Positions 27,386-36,210 of a stretch of 64,000 nt of DNA are shown piece after piece (the first letter of the stretch is position 1; every line of letters starts with the position of its first letter). The position numbers and the translations under genes are program-made. A model generated the notes under the pieces. The model had not been told where the DNA came from. It saw nothing but the letters and a program-made list of their open reading frames with translations, and did no database searches. Origin of the DNA: Pigmentiphaga sp. NML030171 (lineage in GTDB: Bacteria; Pseudomonadota; Gammaproteobacteria; Burkholderiales; Burkholderiaceae_B); NCBI RefSeq assembly GCF_002188635.1, contig NZ_NINX01000029.1, positions 1-64,000 of the forward strand, written 5' to 3'.

Positions 27386-29305
27386 TCAGCGCGCGGCCGT
27401 CGCCAGCACGTCGTCCAGCACGCGCGAGAAACGCTCGGCCCCCTGGAAACCGATCACCCGCTGGGGCAGCGGCGCGCCGCCCGGCGCGAAGAACACGATG
27501 CCCGGGGGCCCGAACAGCCGGAAGCGCTTGAGCAGTTCGCGATCGTCGGCATTGTTGGCGGTCACGTCCGCCTGCACGAGGCGCATGCCGGCCAGCCGCT
27601 GCGCGACGTCGGGGCGGGGAAAGGTCAGCGCCTCCATTTCCTTGCACGAGACGCACCAGTCGGCATAGAAATCCAGCATCACGGGACGGTCGGACGCGGC
27701 CAGCAGCGCGTCCAGCTCGGCCACCGAGCGTACGCGCTCGAATGACGCCGCAGCCCCGGGCCGCGACGAGGCTCCTCCTGGCGGGCTCCAGAGTCCCTCC
27801 CCGCCCCGGGCCGGAGCGGGCCCCTGCACGGGCGGCGCCAGGACCGGACCCTCGCCGCCCGAGGCGGCGAGATGCCCCAGCGGCTGCAAGGGATCCCGGC
27901 CGCCGCTGGCCACGCCCACCGCCTGCAGGACGCCGACCAGCGCGAACAGGATGCCCAGGCCCTTGAGCACGCGGCGGCCCGTTCCGGCATCGGCGGGCAG
28001 GGCGTCGAACGCATGCAGCAGCGCAGCCGCCAGGATGGCCAGTACCGCCCAGCCCGCCATCTGGATCCAACCCGGCAGCACGGGCCAGAGCATCCACCAC
28101 GCCACGGCCAGCAGCAGCATGCCGAAGAAACGTTTCACGCCCTCCATCCATCTTCCCGCCTTGGGCAGGAGCGCGCCCGCCGACGCGCCGGCGGCCAGCA
28201 GCGGCACGCCCATGCCCCAGGCCAGGGCGAACAACGCGACCCCGCCCAGCAGCACGTCGCCCGTCTGCGAGACGTACAGCAGCGCGCCCGCCAGCGGCGC
28301 GGCCACGCACGGCCCGACGATCAGCGCGGACACGGCGCCCATGGCCAGCGCCCCGGTGGCGCGGCCGCCGGGCAGGCGCGAGACCCGGTCCGACAGGGAA
28401 GACTGCCAGCTGGACGGCAATTGCAGCGTGAACACGTCGAACATGGCCAGGGCCAGCACGGCCAGCAGCGCGGCGAACACCCCCAGCACCCAGGGCGTCT
28501 GCAAGGTGGCCGCCAGGCTGACGCCGCTCAGTGCCGCCAGCAGCCCGACCCCGGTGTAGACCACCGACATGCCCAGCACGTAGGCCGCAGCCAGTCCCAG
28601 CCCGCGCAGGCGGGGCCGGGACTGGCCGGCGGCGTCGCCGACCACGATGGCCGACAGGATGGGCACCATGGGCAGCACGCAGGGCGTGAACGACAACAGG
28701 ATGCCCAGGCCCAGGAAGATCAGCGCCGTGCGGACCAGGCCGCTGCCGGCCAGCATGTCGGCCAGGCCCACGTCGTCCGTGCCGGCGAAGGCCGACCACC
28801 GCAGGCCGGCCCCCGCCCCGCCCTCGACTTGCGGCAGGCCGCCCGGCGCCGAAGCGGCGGCGATGCGCAGCTTGTGTTCGGCCGGCGGATAGCACAGGCC
28901 GGCGTCGGCGCAGCCCTGGCTGGTCACGGCCAGCGCGAACGCCGTGCCGGTGGGAATCGTCAGGCGGGCCGACACCTTGTCGCGGTAGGTCTCGACCTCC
29001 TTGTCGAAGGTCTGGTCGAACTTGACCTGTCCCGGCGGCAACTGGGGATCGCCCAGCGCCACATCCGGCGGATCGGCGACGAAGCGGAACTGCTCGCGGT
29101 ACATGTAGTAGCCCGGCGCGATCGCCCAGGACAGTTCGATGGCGTCGGGCGCCACGGCGCGCGCGGAAAAGCGGAAGGCCTGCTCCGGCGGCAGGAAGTC
29201 CTCCGCCGCCGCGGATCGCGGCATGAACGCGGCGCAGGCCCACACGAGGCACGCCAGGAACCAATGGACGCGCGGGCCGGCGGCCCGCAAACGGAACATG
29301 GACAT
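27386..29305 (-). CDS. dsbD: Thiol:disulfide interchange protein DsbD
   Basis: The product has 639 residues: a Sec signal (about 1-35), a periplasmic DsbD-alpha domain (Cys in TSQGCADAGLCYPP), a membrane domain of eight helices with the Cys pair (LLSFTPCVLPMVP and LIVGPCVAAPLAG), and a C-terminal thioredoxin domain with DFYADWCVSCKEME. It carries reducing power across the membrane, here needed for apocytochrome c thiols. A Gly/Pro/Ala-rich linker of about 50 residues separates the membrane and thioredoxin parts. The start ATG overlaps the cutA stop by one base (TGATG), so the genes are coupled. Confidence 0.95.
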   Translation of the reverse strand: MSMFRLRAAGPRVHWFLACLVWACAAFMPRSAAAEDFLPPEQAFRFSARAVAPDAIELSWAIAPGYYMYREQFRFVADPPDVALGDPQLPPGQVKFDQTFDKEVETYRDKVSARLTIPTGTAFALAVTSQGCADAGLCYPPAEHKLRIAAASAPGGLPQVEGGAGAGLRWSAFAGTDDVGLADMLAGSGLVRTALIFLGLGILLSFTPCVLPMVPILSAIVVGDAAGQSRPRLRGLGLAAAYVLGMSVVYTGVGLLAALSGVSLAATLQTPWVLGVFAALLAVLALAMFDVFTLQLPSSWQSSLSDRVSRLPGGRATGALAMGAVSALIVGPCVAAPLAGALLYVSQTGDVLLGGVALFALAWGMGVPLLAAGASAGALLPKAGRWMEGVKRFFGMLLLAVAWWMLWPVLPGWIQMAGWAVLAILAAALLHAFDALPADAGTGRRVLKGLGILFALVGVLQAVGVASGGRDPLQPLGHLAASGGEGPVLAPPVQGPAPARGGEGLWSPPGGASSRPGAAASFERVRSVAELDALLAASDRPVMLDFYADWCVSCKEMEALTFPRPDVAQRLAGMRLVQADVTANNADDRELLKRFRLFGPPGIVFFAPGGAPLPQRVIGFQGAERFSRVLDDVLATAAR

Positions 29306-29646
29306 CAGTTTTTCGTTTCCTGCCGGACCCAATCCAGATAGGCCGGCAAACCGTCGGTCACGGGCACGGCGATGATCTCGGGCACCTCGTAGGGATGCAG
29401 CCGGGCGATCGTCTCCTGCACGGCCCTCTGGCGGGCCGCCGTGGTCTTGATGAACAGTGGAATCTCGTCGGCGGACTCCACCTCCCCCTTCCATCGATAG
29501 ATGGACAACACCGGCGCACCGACGTTCACGCAGGCGGCCACCCCGTCTTCGACGAGGCGACGGGCGATGGCCCCGGCGGTATCGGCATCGGGAGCATTGC
29601 AGAATACCAGCACCACTTGGCGGGCGGCCTCGGTTGGCGACGACAT
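29305..29646 (-). CDS. cutA: CutA1 divalent-cation tolerance protein
   Basis: The 113-residue CutA1 protein has the characteristic VFCNAPDADTAGAIARRLVE start, ACVNVGAPVLSIYRWKG and LHPYEVPEI. It forms very stable trimers and has been linked to copper tolerance, though its real role is unclear. It lies directly upstream of and overlaps dsbD, a linkage also common in other beta- and gammaproteobacteria. Confidence 0.95.
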   Translation of the reverse strand: MSSPTEAARQVVLVFCNAPDADTAGAIARRLVEDGVAACVNVGAPVLSIYRWKGEVESADEIPLFIKTTAARQRAVQETIARLHPYEVPEIIAVPVTDGLPAYLDWVRQETKN

Positions 29647-29662
29647 GGCGATCTCCAGGATA

Positions 29663-30472
29663 TCAGCGCAACAGGCGGCGGCGCATCAGCGCGGTGGCCA
29701 GCCAGATGGCGACCGCCGCCGTCAGCGCCAGCTGCAGCACGGGCAACCACGGCTGGTCCGGCATCCGCCCCAGCACCAGCGGCCTCACCAGTTCGATGGC
29801 CGGGGCCAGGGGCAACAGCCGTGCCGCCTGCACCAGCGCCTCGGGCAACTGCGACACGGGAAAGAACACGCCGGACAGGAACACCATCGGCGTCACGCCC
29901 AGCGTGAAGTAGTACATGAAGAAATCGAAGCCCTTGGCCAGGGCCGACATGACCAGCGCCAGCGCGGCGAAGGTCACGCCCAGCAGGACCAGCGCCGGCG
30001 GGATCCACAGCAGCGTGGCGGCGCGCGAGATGTCCAGCGCCACCACCACCAGCAGGATCGCCAGCCCGCTCTTCATGCTCTTGGCCGCGGCCCACAGGAT
30101 CTCGGCGAACACCACGTCGTCCAGCGACAGCGGCGTGTTCAACATCGCATCCCACGTACGCTGGATGTGCAGCCGCGAAAAGGCGCTGTAGGTGGCCTCG
30201 AAGGTGGCCGCGTACAGCGCCCCCATGCAGATCGAGCCGGCAGCCAGGAAAGTCACGTAGGGCACGCCGTCTATGCCCGGCAGCAGGCTGCCCAGGCCGT
30301 AGCCCAGCGCCAGCAACGCCACCATCGGATCCATGACATCGCCCAGCACGGTCGTCAACGCCGTCTTGCGCCAGACCAGGAAATTGCGCCGCAGCACCGG
30401 CACGCATCCCCGCCCCGGCCGAGGCAAGCCCCAAACTCCCGATCGCGAAGTATCCACCGCCCATTCACTCAT
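29663..30472 (-). CDS. ABC-2 type exporter permease (NodJ-like)
   Basis: The 269-residue protein has six predicted membrane helices of the ABC-2 family, with the LSGVFFPVSQLPEALV signature near the C-terminus. It pairs with the ATPase gene upstream at 30620. NodIJ-type exporters in non-symbionts have unknown cargo. An in-frame TTG lies at 30484, but the ATG at 30472 has a GGGGGCTGAG ribosome site just before it and is preferred. cutA starts 16 bases past its stop. Confidence 0.9.
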   Translation of the reverse strand: MSEWAVDTSRSGVWGLPRPGRGCVPVLRRNFLVWRKTALTTVLGDVMDPMVALLALGYGLGSLLPGIDGVPYVTFLAAGSICMGALYAATFEATYSAFSRLHIQRTWDAMLNTPLSLDDVVFAEILWAAAKSMKSGLAILLVVVALDISRAATLLWIPPALVLLGVTFAALALVMSALAKGFDFFMYYFTLGVTPMVFLSGVFFPVSQLPEALVQAARLLPLAPAIELVRPLVLGRMPDQPWLPVLQLALTAAVAIWLATALMRRRLLR

Positions 30473-30497
30473 CTCAGCCCCCAATCATCCCGACCCT

Positions 30498-30619
30498 CGA
30501 TCCAGGGCACAGCGGATCCGGCCGCCGGGCCGCCCCGAGGCGGGTCCCCGCCCCCTCGGAGGACTGCCGCGTAGCGGCTGGGGGCTCACCATGCCGGGCG
30601 CGCGAAGCGCGTAGGGGGG
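30498..30619 (+). repeat. Intergenic hairpin repeat, copy B (long variant)
   Basis: This 122-base member of the family carries the shared start GATCCAGGGCAC-AGCGGATCC and the shared end GCGCGAAGCGCGTAGGGGGG. Its middle is altered and holds extra stems, for example GCCGC-gta-GCGGC. It ends directly at the stop codon of the ATPase gene (30620) and lies 25 bases before the permease start. Confidence 0.75.
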
Positions 30620-31579
30620 TCATTCTCTCAAATCACGGCCGGCCATCCGCAGGAACAGGTCTTCCAGGTTGGCCGACCGGTGCAGATAGCGTATCCGGCC
30701 TCCCTCGCGCAGCAGGCCCAGCACCGGTTCCGGCTCGGCCGTATAGCAATAGACCGTTTCGCCGCTGACCTCGACCCGGCCCGGCAAGGCGGCGCGGTGG
30801 CGCTCCAGCCAGTCCAGGGCGCCCTCTCCGAACACTTCCACCACCTCCGGTTCGACGTGGCGCGCGATCAGGTCCTGGGGCGCGCCCTCGGCTATCATCC
30901 GCCCCCGCTCGAGCAGGCCCAGCCGGTCGCACAGGCGCTCGGCCTCGTCCATGAAATGCGTGGTCAGCAGGATGGTCTTGCCCTGCGCCAGCAGCGTCTT
31001 CAGGCGCTCCCAGATCAGATGGCGCGCCTGCGGGTCCAGCCCGGTGGTGGGCTCGTCCATCACGATCAGGTCGGGATCGTTCACCAGCGCCCGCGCCAGC
31101 GTCAGGCGCCGCTTCATGCCGCCCGACAGTTCGTTGATGCGCGCCCTGCGCTTGGCCGCCAGCGACGCGAACTCCAGCAGGCCGGGAATGCGGCGGCGGA
31201 TCTCGGCGTCGGCCAGGCCGAAATAGCGGCCGAATACGAGCAGGTTTTCCTCGACGGTGAAATCAGGATCGAGATTGTCGATCTGCGGCACCACGCCTAT
31301 GCGCGCCCGGGCCTGGCGCGCCTGCGCCGGCACCGGGTAGTCCAGCAGCCGGATGGTGCCGCCATCCACCGGCGTCAGGCCCAGGATGGATCGCAGCGTG
31401 GTGGTCTTGCCCGCGCCGTTGGGGCCCAGCAGTCCATAGCATTCGCCGCGCGCGATCTGGAAGGACAGCGCGTCCACGATGACGCGGCCGCCATAGCGCT
31501 TGTCCAGCCGCTCGACCCGCAGCGCGGGTCCGGAGGTAGCCAGGGGCCTGGCCCCCGCGTGCAGCGAATTGGTGGTCAT
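30620..31579 (-). CDS. ABC exporter ATP-binding protein (NodI-like)
   Basis: The 319-residue ATPase has Walker [11 protein letters not shown], signature LSGGMKRRL, Walker [15 protein letters not shown] and the switch His in [14 protein letters not shown]. The C-terminal 90 residues form the extra domain of the NodI/CcmA drug-exporter group. It partners the permease at 29663. The N-terminal 20 residues before [12 protein letters not shown] are not conserved, so a slightly later start is possible. Confidence 0.92.
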   Translation of the reverse strand: MTTNSLHAGARPLATSGPALRVERLDKRYGGRVIVDALSFQIARGECYGLLGPNGAGKTTTLRSILGLTPVDGGTIRLLDYPVPAQARQARARIGVVPQIDNLDPDFTVEENLLVFGRYFGLADAEIRRRIPGLLEFASLAAKRRARINELSGGMKRRLTLARALVNDPDLIVMDEPTTGLDPQARHLIWERLKTLLAQGKTILLTTHFMDEAERLCDRLGLLERGRMIAEGAPQDLIARHVEPEVVEVFGEGALDWLERHRAALPGRVEVSGETVYCYTAEPEPVLGLLREGGRIRYLHRSANLEDLFLRMAGRDLRE

Positions 31580-31667
31580 GCGATGAATAGTACCCCGGGG
31601 CCGGCGCGCACCCGCTGCGACACCCCCGCGCAGGGTTTTCCTTATGTGGTCGGATGGTTGGAAGTGA

Positions 31668-31697
31668 TTGCCAACTTCGCAGTTTACGTAACATGAT
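31668..31697 (+). promoter_or_regulatory. Candidate sigma-70 promoter of the LuxR-type gene at 31717
   Basis: TTGCCA (31668-31673) and CATGAT (31692-31697) are 18 bases apart, upstream of ATG 31717. An inverted repeat GTTGG-N9-CCAAC (31657-31675) overlaps the -35 box, as expected for a repressor or autoregulation site. The distance to the ATG allows only a short leader. Confidence 0.4.
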
Positions 31698-31716
31698 GTA
31701 ACGATTAACCGAGTAC

Positions 31717-32823
31717 ATGACCATCATGGGTATGCCCCCGTCCCAGGAAACCTACGACGCCCTCGTCGGACTCTGCTATGAAAGCGTGCTGGACAACGCG
31801 CGCTGGCCGGCGCTGCTGGACGCGCTGGCCGCCGCCAGCGGCAGGCAGTTCGGCGCCGTCGCGATCAGCCTGCCCGGCGAAAGCGCCGCCACCGTCACGC
31901 TGGCCGCCCGGTGCGATCCCGCCGCCATCCAGGCCTACAACGCCCACTACGGCGCCATCGACCCCATGCGCGAACTGATCGCCGCGACCGATGACGGCCG
32001 GTGGAATCACGACCGGCGCGAACTGTCGGCCGAAACCTTCGAGCACCATCCGTACTACCAGGACTTCCAGCAGGCCCAAGGGATGGACAATCGCGCGTCG
32101 ATTCGGCTGAACGGCCAGGGCACCTGTGTCTACGTCGCCCTCCTGACCGCCATCGGCGTGCGGCCCGACGCCTGCCACGACGATCTGCTGGCGCGCATCG
32201 CGCCGCACCTGCAGCGAGCCGGCACGCTTTACGACACGCTCGCCGGATTGCGCGACGGCCTGGCGTTGCGCGACCAGGTGCTGGACAGCCTGCCCACCCC
32301 GCTGTGGCTGCTCGATGAAGGCCGGCACGTGGCCTACCGCAATGCAGCGGCCGAACGGCATGCGGCGCTGCCCGATGGCGCCCTGTGCGAATACAACGGC
32401 CAGATCCGCCCCCGTCACGCCACCGCCAGCCGGCTCGAAACGGCCATCCTGCAGGCCACGGGGCACGCGGGATCGCGTCGTGCCGCGCGTATCGCGCCGC
32501 CCACCGCCGGCGGCCCCGACATCCTGGTTACGCCGCTGTCCGAGGACCACCCCGACAACCCGCTGCAACGCCCGCTCGTCGCGGTCAGCGTGGTCGATCC
32601 GGAACAGCAGAACCTGCGGATAAACGACCTGTTCCAGTTCAGCCGGGCCGAGGCGCGCCTGGCCAGCAAACTGCAGGAAGGCCTCAGCCTGGCCGAGTAT
32701 GCCGAGCGCCAGGGCATCGCGCTCAGCACCGCTCGCACGCAGTTGCGCGCGCTCTTCACGAAAACGGGCACGCACCGGCAGGGCGAGCTCGTCAGCCTGC
32801 TGCTGAGGATGGCACGGCACTGA
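31717..32823 (+). CDS. LuxR-type HTH regulator, related in layout to the gene at 26267
   Basis: The 368-residue protein has a C-terminal LuxR helix-turn-helix ([20 protein letters not shown], then [16 protein letters not shown], near 305-368) and an N-terminal sensor of unknown type, with a possible PAS-like segment around [20 protein letters not shown] (residues 188-210). The order, length and HTH pattern match the protein at 26267, which suggests paralogues. It is upstream of, and convergent with, the GMC/aldehyde dehydrogenase operon and may regulate it. ATGs at 31726 and 31732 are alternative starts. Confidence 0.85.
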   Translation: MTIMGMPPSQETYDALVGLCYESVLDNARWPALLDALAAASGRQFGAVAISLPGESAATVTLAARCDPAAIQAYNAHYGAIDPMRELIAATDDGRWNHDRRELSAETFEHHPYYQDFQQAQGMDNRASIRLNGQGTCVYVALLTAIGVRPDACHDDLLARIAPHLQRAGTLYDTLAGLRDGLALRDQVLDSLPTPLWLLDEGRHVAYRNAAAERHAALPDGALCEYNGQIRPRHATASRLETAILQATGHAGSRRAARIAPPTAGGPDILVTPLSEDHPDNPLQRPLVAVSVVDPEQQNLRINDLFQFSRAEARLASKLQEGLSLAEYAERQGIALSTARTQLRALFTKTGTHRQGELVSLLLRMARH

Positions 32824-32862
32824 CCGCTTCCCGGCAAGCTCCGGGCAGCGGCCGGATGCCTG

Positions 32863-34542
32863 TCAGGCCGGGACGGGCTCGTTCTCCGCCCACCGGCGCG
32901 CCGCCGGCGCACCCCGCCTGTCGCGCGCCAGCGGCGGCCGGCCCAGGATATGGTCCGCCGCCTTCTCGGCCATCATGATGATGGGCGCGTTCGTCGGCCC
33001 CCGCACCACGCGCGGCATCGCCGACCCGTCCACCACCCGCAGGCCTTGCACGCCGCGCACCCGCATCTGCGCATCGAGCACGGCATCGGGATCGGCATCG
33101 CCGCCCATCCTGCAGGTGCCCACCGGGTGGTGCAAGGTGATGGCGGTACGCCGGATGAAGGCATCGATGTCCGCGTCGCTCGTGGCCTGTGGACCGGGCG
33201 CCAGCTCCTCGGCGCGGAACGGCGCGAGCGGCGGCTGTTCGCCGATGGCCCGCATGATGCGCACCATCTGGCGCACGGCGCGCCTGTCGTAGTCGGTCGA
33301 CAGGAAGTTCTGGCGGATCACGGCGGGAGCCGTCGGATCGCCACTGGCCAGCGAGACGCTGCCCCGGCTCTCGGGCGTGATGAAGACGCCCTTGATGGCA
33401 AACGCGTCGACGTAGGGCTTGAGCAACGGACCGAGGTGCGGGCCGGCGTCCATGGGCGCCGCGGCCAGCAGCAATTGCAGATCGGGCAGCGGCAAGTCGG
33501 AATGGCTGCGAACCAGGCCCACGGCGGCGGCGGGCACTTTGCTGGACAGGCCCGAGCCGAACATCCAGGTGCGCAGCAGATCGAAGCCGATGCGGTCCAG
33601 GCGCAGCGCCCGGTGCAGCGGCCCCGTTTCCTTGCGGCGCCAGCGCACGTCGCAAACCACGTGATCCTGCAGGTTGCGTCCCACGCCGGGCAGGTCGACG
33701 CGGGTCGCGATGCCGTGCCGGCCAAGCTCCGAGGCATCGCCGATGCCCGAGAGCATCAGCAACTGCGGCGAGTTGATCACGCCGCCCGCCAGCAGGACTT
33801 CACGCTCGCACCGCACCTGCTCGCGGCGTCCGCCGCGCAGGACTTCGACGCCCACGGCGCGGCCCTGCTCCATCAGCACTTTCGTGGTCAGCGCGCCGGT
33901 CCACACCGTCACGTTGCCGCGCGCCACCGCGGGCCGCAGGTAGGCCGACGCCGCGCTCCAGCGGCGGCCGCGGCGGATGGTGGCCTGCATGGGGCCGAAG
34001 CCTTCGATGCTGGCGCCGTTGTAGTCGTCGTTTCGAGCATAGCCGGCCAGGTCGGTGGCGCGCAGGAAGGCGTCCACCAGCGGGTCCTCGTAATGCAACC
34101 GGGTCACGGTAAGCGGGCCGTCGCCGCCCCGCAGGTCGCTCGCGCCCTCTTCCCACGATTCGCTGCGGCGGAAATACGGCAGCACGTCGTCGTAGGACCA
34201 TCCCTCCAGTCCCAGGCCACGCGCCCAGTGGTCGTAGTCCTCGCGGGCGCCGCGCGCATAGGCCATGCCATTGATCGAGGTCGAGCCGCCCAGGACCTTG
34301 CCGCGCGCGCATTCGATGCGCCGGCCGTCCATGCCGGGCTCGGGCTCGGTGAAGTAACCCCAGTCGTACATCCGGTGCTTGAGGATCAGGCCCCAGGTCA
34401 GCGGAATGCGGATCACGGGCGATCGGTCCGGTCCGCCGGCCTCCAGCACCAGTATCTTTAGCGCCGGGTCGGCACCCAGCCGGTAGGCCAGCGTGCACCC
34501 CGCGGAGCCCGCACCCACGATGATGTAGTCGTAATGATTCAT
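32863..34542 (-). CDS. GMC-family FAD-dependent alcohol/choline dehydrogenase
   Basis: The 559-residue protein has the N-terminal FAD site (IIVGAGSAGCTLAYRLG), the GMC signature GKVLGGSTSINGMAYARG, and the C-terminal catalytic His in HPVGTCRMGGD, with the second conserved residue (Asn) in RGPTNAPIIMM. Members oxidise primary alcohols such as choline, PEG or aryl alcohols to aldehydes. Here it is the last gene of an operon with an aldehyde dehydrogenase, so an alcohol-to-acid route is likely. The substrate is not known. Confidence 0.92.
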   Translation of the reverse strand: MNHYDYIIVGAGSAGCTLAYRLGADPALKILVLEAGGPDRSPVIRIPLTWGLILKHRMYDWGYFTEPEPGMDGRRIECARGKVLGGSTSINGMAYARGAREDYDHWARGLGLEGWSYDDVLPYFRRSESWEEGASDLRGGDGPLTVTRLHYEDPLVDAFLRATDLAGYARNDDYNGASIEGFGPMQATIRRGRRWSAASAYLRPAVARGNVTVWTGALTTKVLMEQGRAVGVEVLRGGRREQVRCEREVLLAGGVINSPQLLMLSGIGDASELGRHGIATRVDLPGVGRNLQDHVVCDVRWRRKETGPLHRALRLDRIGFDLLRTWMFGSGLSSKVPAAAVGLVRSHSDLPLPDLQLLLAAAPMDAGPHLGPLLKPYVDAFAIKGVFITPESRGSVSLASGDPTAPAVIRQNFLSTDYDRRAVRQMVRIMRAIGEQPPLAPFRAEELAPGPQATSDADIDAFIRRTAITLHHPVGTCRMGGDADPDAVLDAQMRVRGVQGLRVVDGSAMPRVVRGPTNAPIIMMAEKAADHILGRPPLARDRRGAPAARRWAENEPVPA

Positions 34543-34568
34543 GTCATTTCCAAGCCGCTAGCGCATGT

Positions 34569-34647
34569 CGATCCAGGGCGCCGCGGATCCGGCTCCGCCG
34601 GTCCGCCAGCGCCGCCCCCCGGGGGCGCCCGAAGGGTGTAGGGGGGA
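34569..34647 (+). repeat. Intergenic hairpin repeat, copy C
   Basis: The copy reads GATCCAGGGCGCCGCGG and ends GGGTGTAGGGGGGA, directly at the aldehyde dehydrogenase stop (34648). Its outer arms GGCGC/GCGCC replace GGCAC/GTGCC of copies E and G and keep the pairing. The third stem CGCCC-gaa-GGGTG uses a G-T pair. It lies 26 bases before the GMC gene start. Confidence 0.82.
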
Positions 34648-36120
34648 CTAATTCAGTTTCAGGTTGACGTTCTTGGTGTAGGTGAACTCCAGGAGCTCCT
34701 CGAAGCATTCCTCTCGGCCTATGCCCGATTGCTTCACGCCCCCGAACGGCGCGCCGATGAAGTGCTGGCTGGTGTTGTTGATCCAGACGTAGCCGGTATG
34801 GATGCGGCGAGCCGCCCGGTGCGCGGTGTCCAGGTCGCGGGTCCAGATCGAGCCGGTCAGGCCGAAGTCCACGGCATTGACGTCGGTCCACAATGCGTCC
34901 TCGTCGGACCAGCGGAACACCGACATGATGGGACCGAACACTTCCTCGCGCGCCAGCCGCATGTCGGGCCGCATGTCGGCGAAGATGGTGGGCTCGAAGA
35001 AGAAGCCGTCGCGCAGCGCGGGATCCTCGGGCTGCCGGCCGCCGGTCACCAGCCGTGCCCCCTCGTCCAGCGCGGATCGCACGAAGCCTTGCACCTTCTC
35101 GAGCTGCGCCCGGCTGACCAGCGATCCCATGGTCGTGGCGGGATCGGTCGGGATGCCCGGCCGGTGGCGCCTGGGCAGCAATTCCGCCACGCGCGCCAGG
35201 ACCTCGTCGTGGATGCTTTCGTGCAGGAACACGCGGCTGGTGGAGCCGCAGCTCTGGCCCGACCACGTGAAATTCATGCCGCCCACGATGCCGTCCACCA
35301 GCTTGTCGAGGTCCGCGTCCGGATAGGCCACCAGCGCGTTCTTGCCTCCCAGCTCCAGCAGCACGGGCTTGAGCCCGTCGGCCGCGGTCTTCATGACCGA
35401 CTTGCCGGTAGGCACGCCGCCGATCAACGTGATCTTGCGCACCAGCGGATGCTCGGCCAGGGCCTGCCCGCACTCGCGGCTGCCGCACAGGAAGTTGACC
35501 ACCCCCTTGGGAAACACGTGGCCGATCAGCTCGGCCAGCCGGATGATGGACAGCGGCGCCTGGTCCGGCGACTTGACCACCACCGTGTTGCCCGCCGCCA
35601 GCGGCGCCGCGAGGCGCATGGCGGCGAACATCAGCGGATGGTTGTAGGCGACGATGCGCGCCACGACCCCCAGCGGCTCGCGCACGGTGTAGTCCAGATA
35701 GCCGGGCCCCATCGGCAGGGTCTCGCCCTTGACCTCGGTCGCCAGGCCGGCGAAATACTCCAGGCTGTCGGCCGCGAAGTCCGCGTCCTTGGCCAGGATG
35801 GACACCGGATTGCCGTTGTTCAGCGCATCCAGCAGCGCCAGTTCCTGGGCATGGGCGCGCAGGATGTCCGCGGCCTGGCGCAGCATGCGGCCGCGCTCCC
35901 TGGGCAGCGTGGCCGCCCACGCGGGAAAGGCGACCTGGGCCGCCCGCACCGCGGCGTCGACGTCGCGCGCATCGGCGACCGGCGTATCGGCCAGGCGCTC
36001 GTCATACGCGGGATTGATGGTAGGCGCGTAGACGCCGGCCAGGGGTTCGTGCCAGGCTCCCCCATAGAAAAGCTGGCGGTGGGTCGGCAGGATGCCGGCG
36101 GGAATCTCGTGTGCGCGCAT
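34648..36120 (-). CDS. NAD(P)-dependent aldehyde dehydrogenase
   Basis: This is a 490-residue ALDH with the nucleophile Cys in WSGQSCGSTSRVF, Glu in VLLELGGKNALV, the Rossmann Gly motif IGGVPTGKSV and the EEVFGPIMSVFRW box. It resembles betaine aldehyde-type dehydrogenases. It stands between the TRAP receptor gene and the GMC gene on the same strand. With the latter it would turn an alcohol into a carboxylic acid. Confidence 0.93.
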   Translation of the reverse strand: MRAHEIPAGILPTHRQLFYGGAWHEPLAGVYAPTINPAYDERLADTPVADARDVDAAVRAAQVAFPAWAATLPRERGRMLRQAADILRAHAQELALLDALNNGNPVSILAKDADFAADSLEYFAGLATEVKGETLPMGPGYLDYTVREPLGVVARIVAYNHPLMFAAMRLAAPLAAGNTVVVKSPDQAPLSIIRLAELIGHVFPKGVVNFLCGSRECGQALAEHPLVRKITLIGGVPTGKSVMKTAADGLKPVLLELGGKNALVAYPDADLDKLVDGIVGGMNFTWSGQSCGSTSRVFLHESIHDEVLARVAELLPRRHRPGIPTDPATTMGSLVSRAQLEKVQGFVRSALDEGARLVTGGRQPEDPALRDGFFFEPTIFADMRPDMRLAREEVFGPIMSVFRWSDEDALWTDVNAVDFGLTGSIWTRDLDTAHRAARRIHTGYVWINNTSQHFIGAPFGGVKQSGIGREECFEELLEFTYTKNVNLKLN

Positions 36121-36163
36121 GGCGTCTCCGATAAGTCAGTACAGTCGGTGTTCATGGCCCTGT

Positions 36164-36210
36164 ATCCCCGGGGCCGTCCCCTTGGGGGACGCCCGCAGGG
36201 CGTAGAGGGG
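36164..36210 (+). repeat. Intergenic hairpin repeat, copy D (partial)
   Basis: This truncated copy lacks the first large hairpin. It keeps GTCCCC-tt-GGGGGAC and ACGCCC-gca-GGGCGT, both perfectly paired and both different in sequence from the other copies. It ends right at the TRAP receptor stop (36211). Confidence 0.7.
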
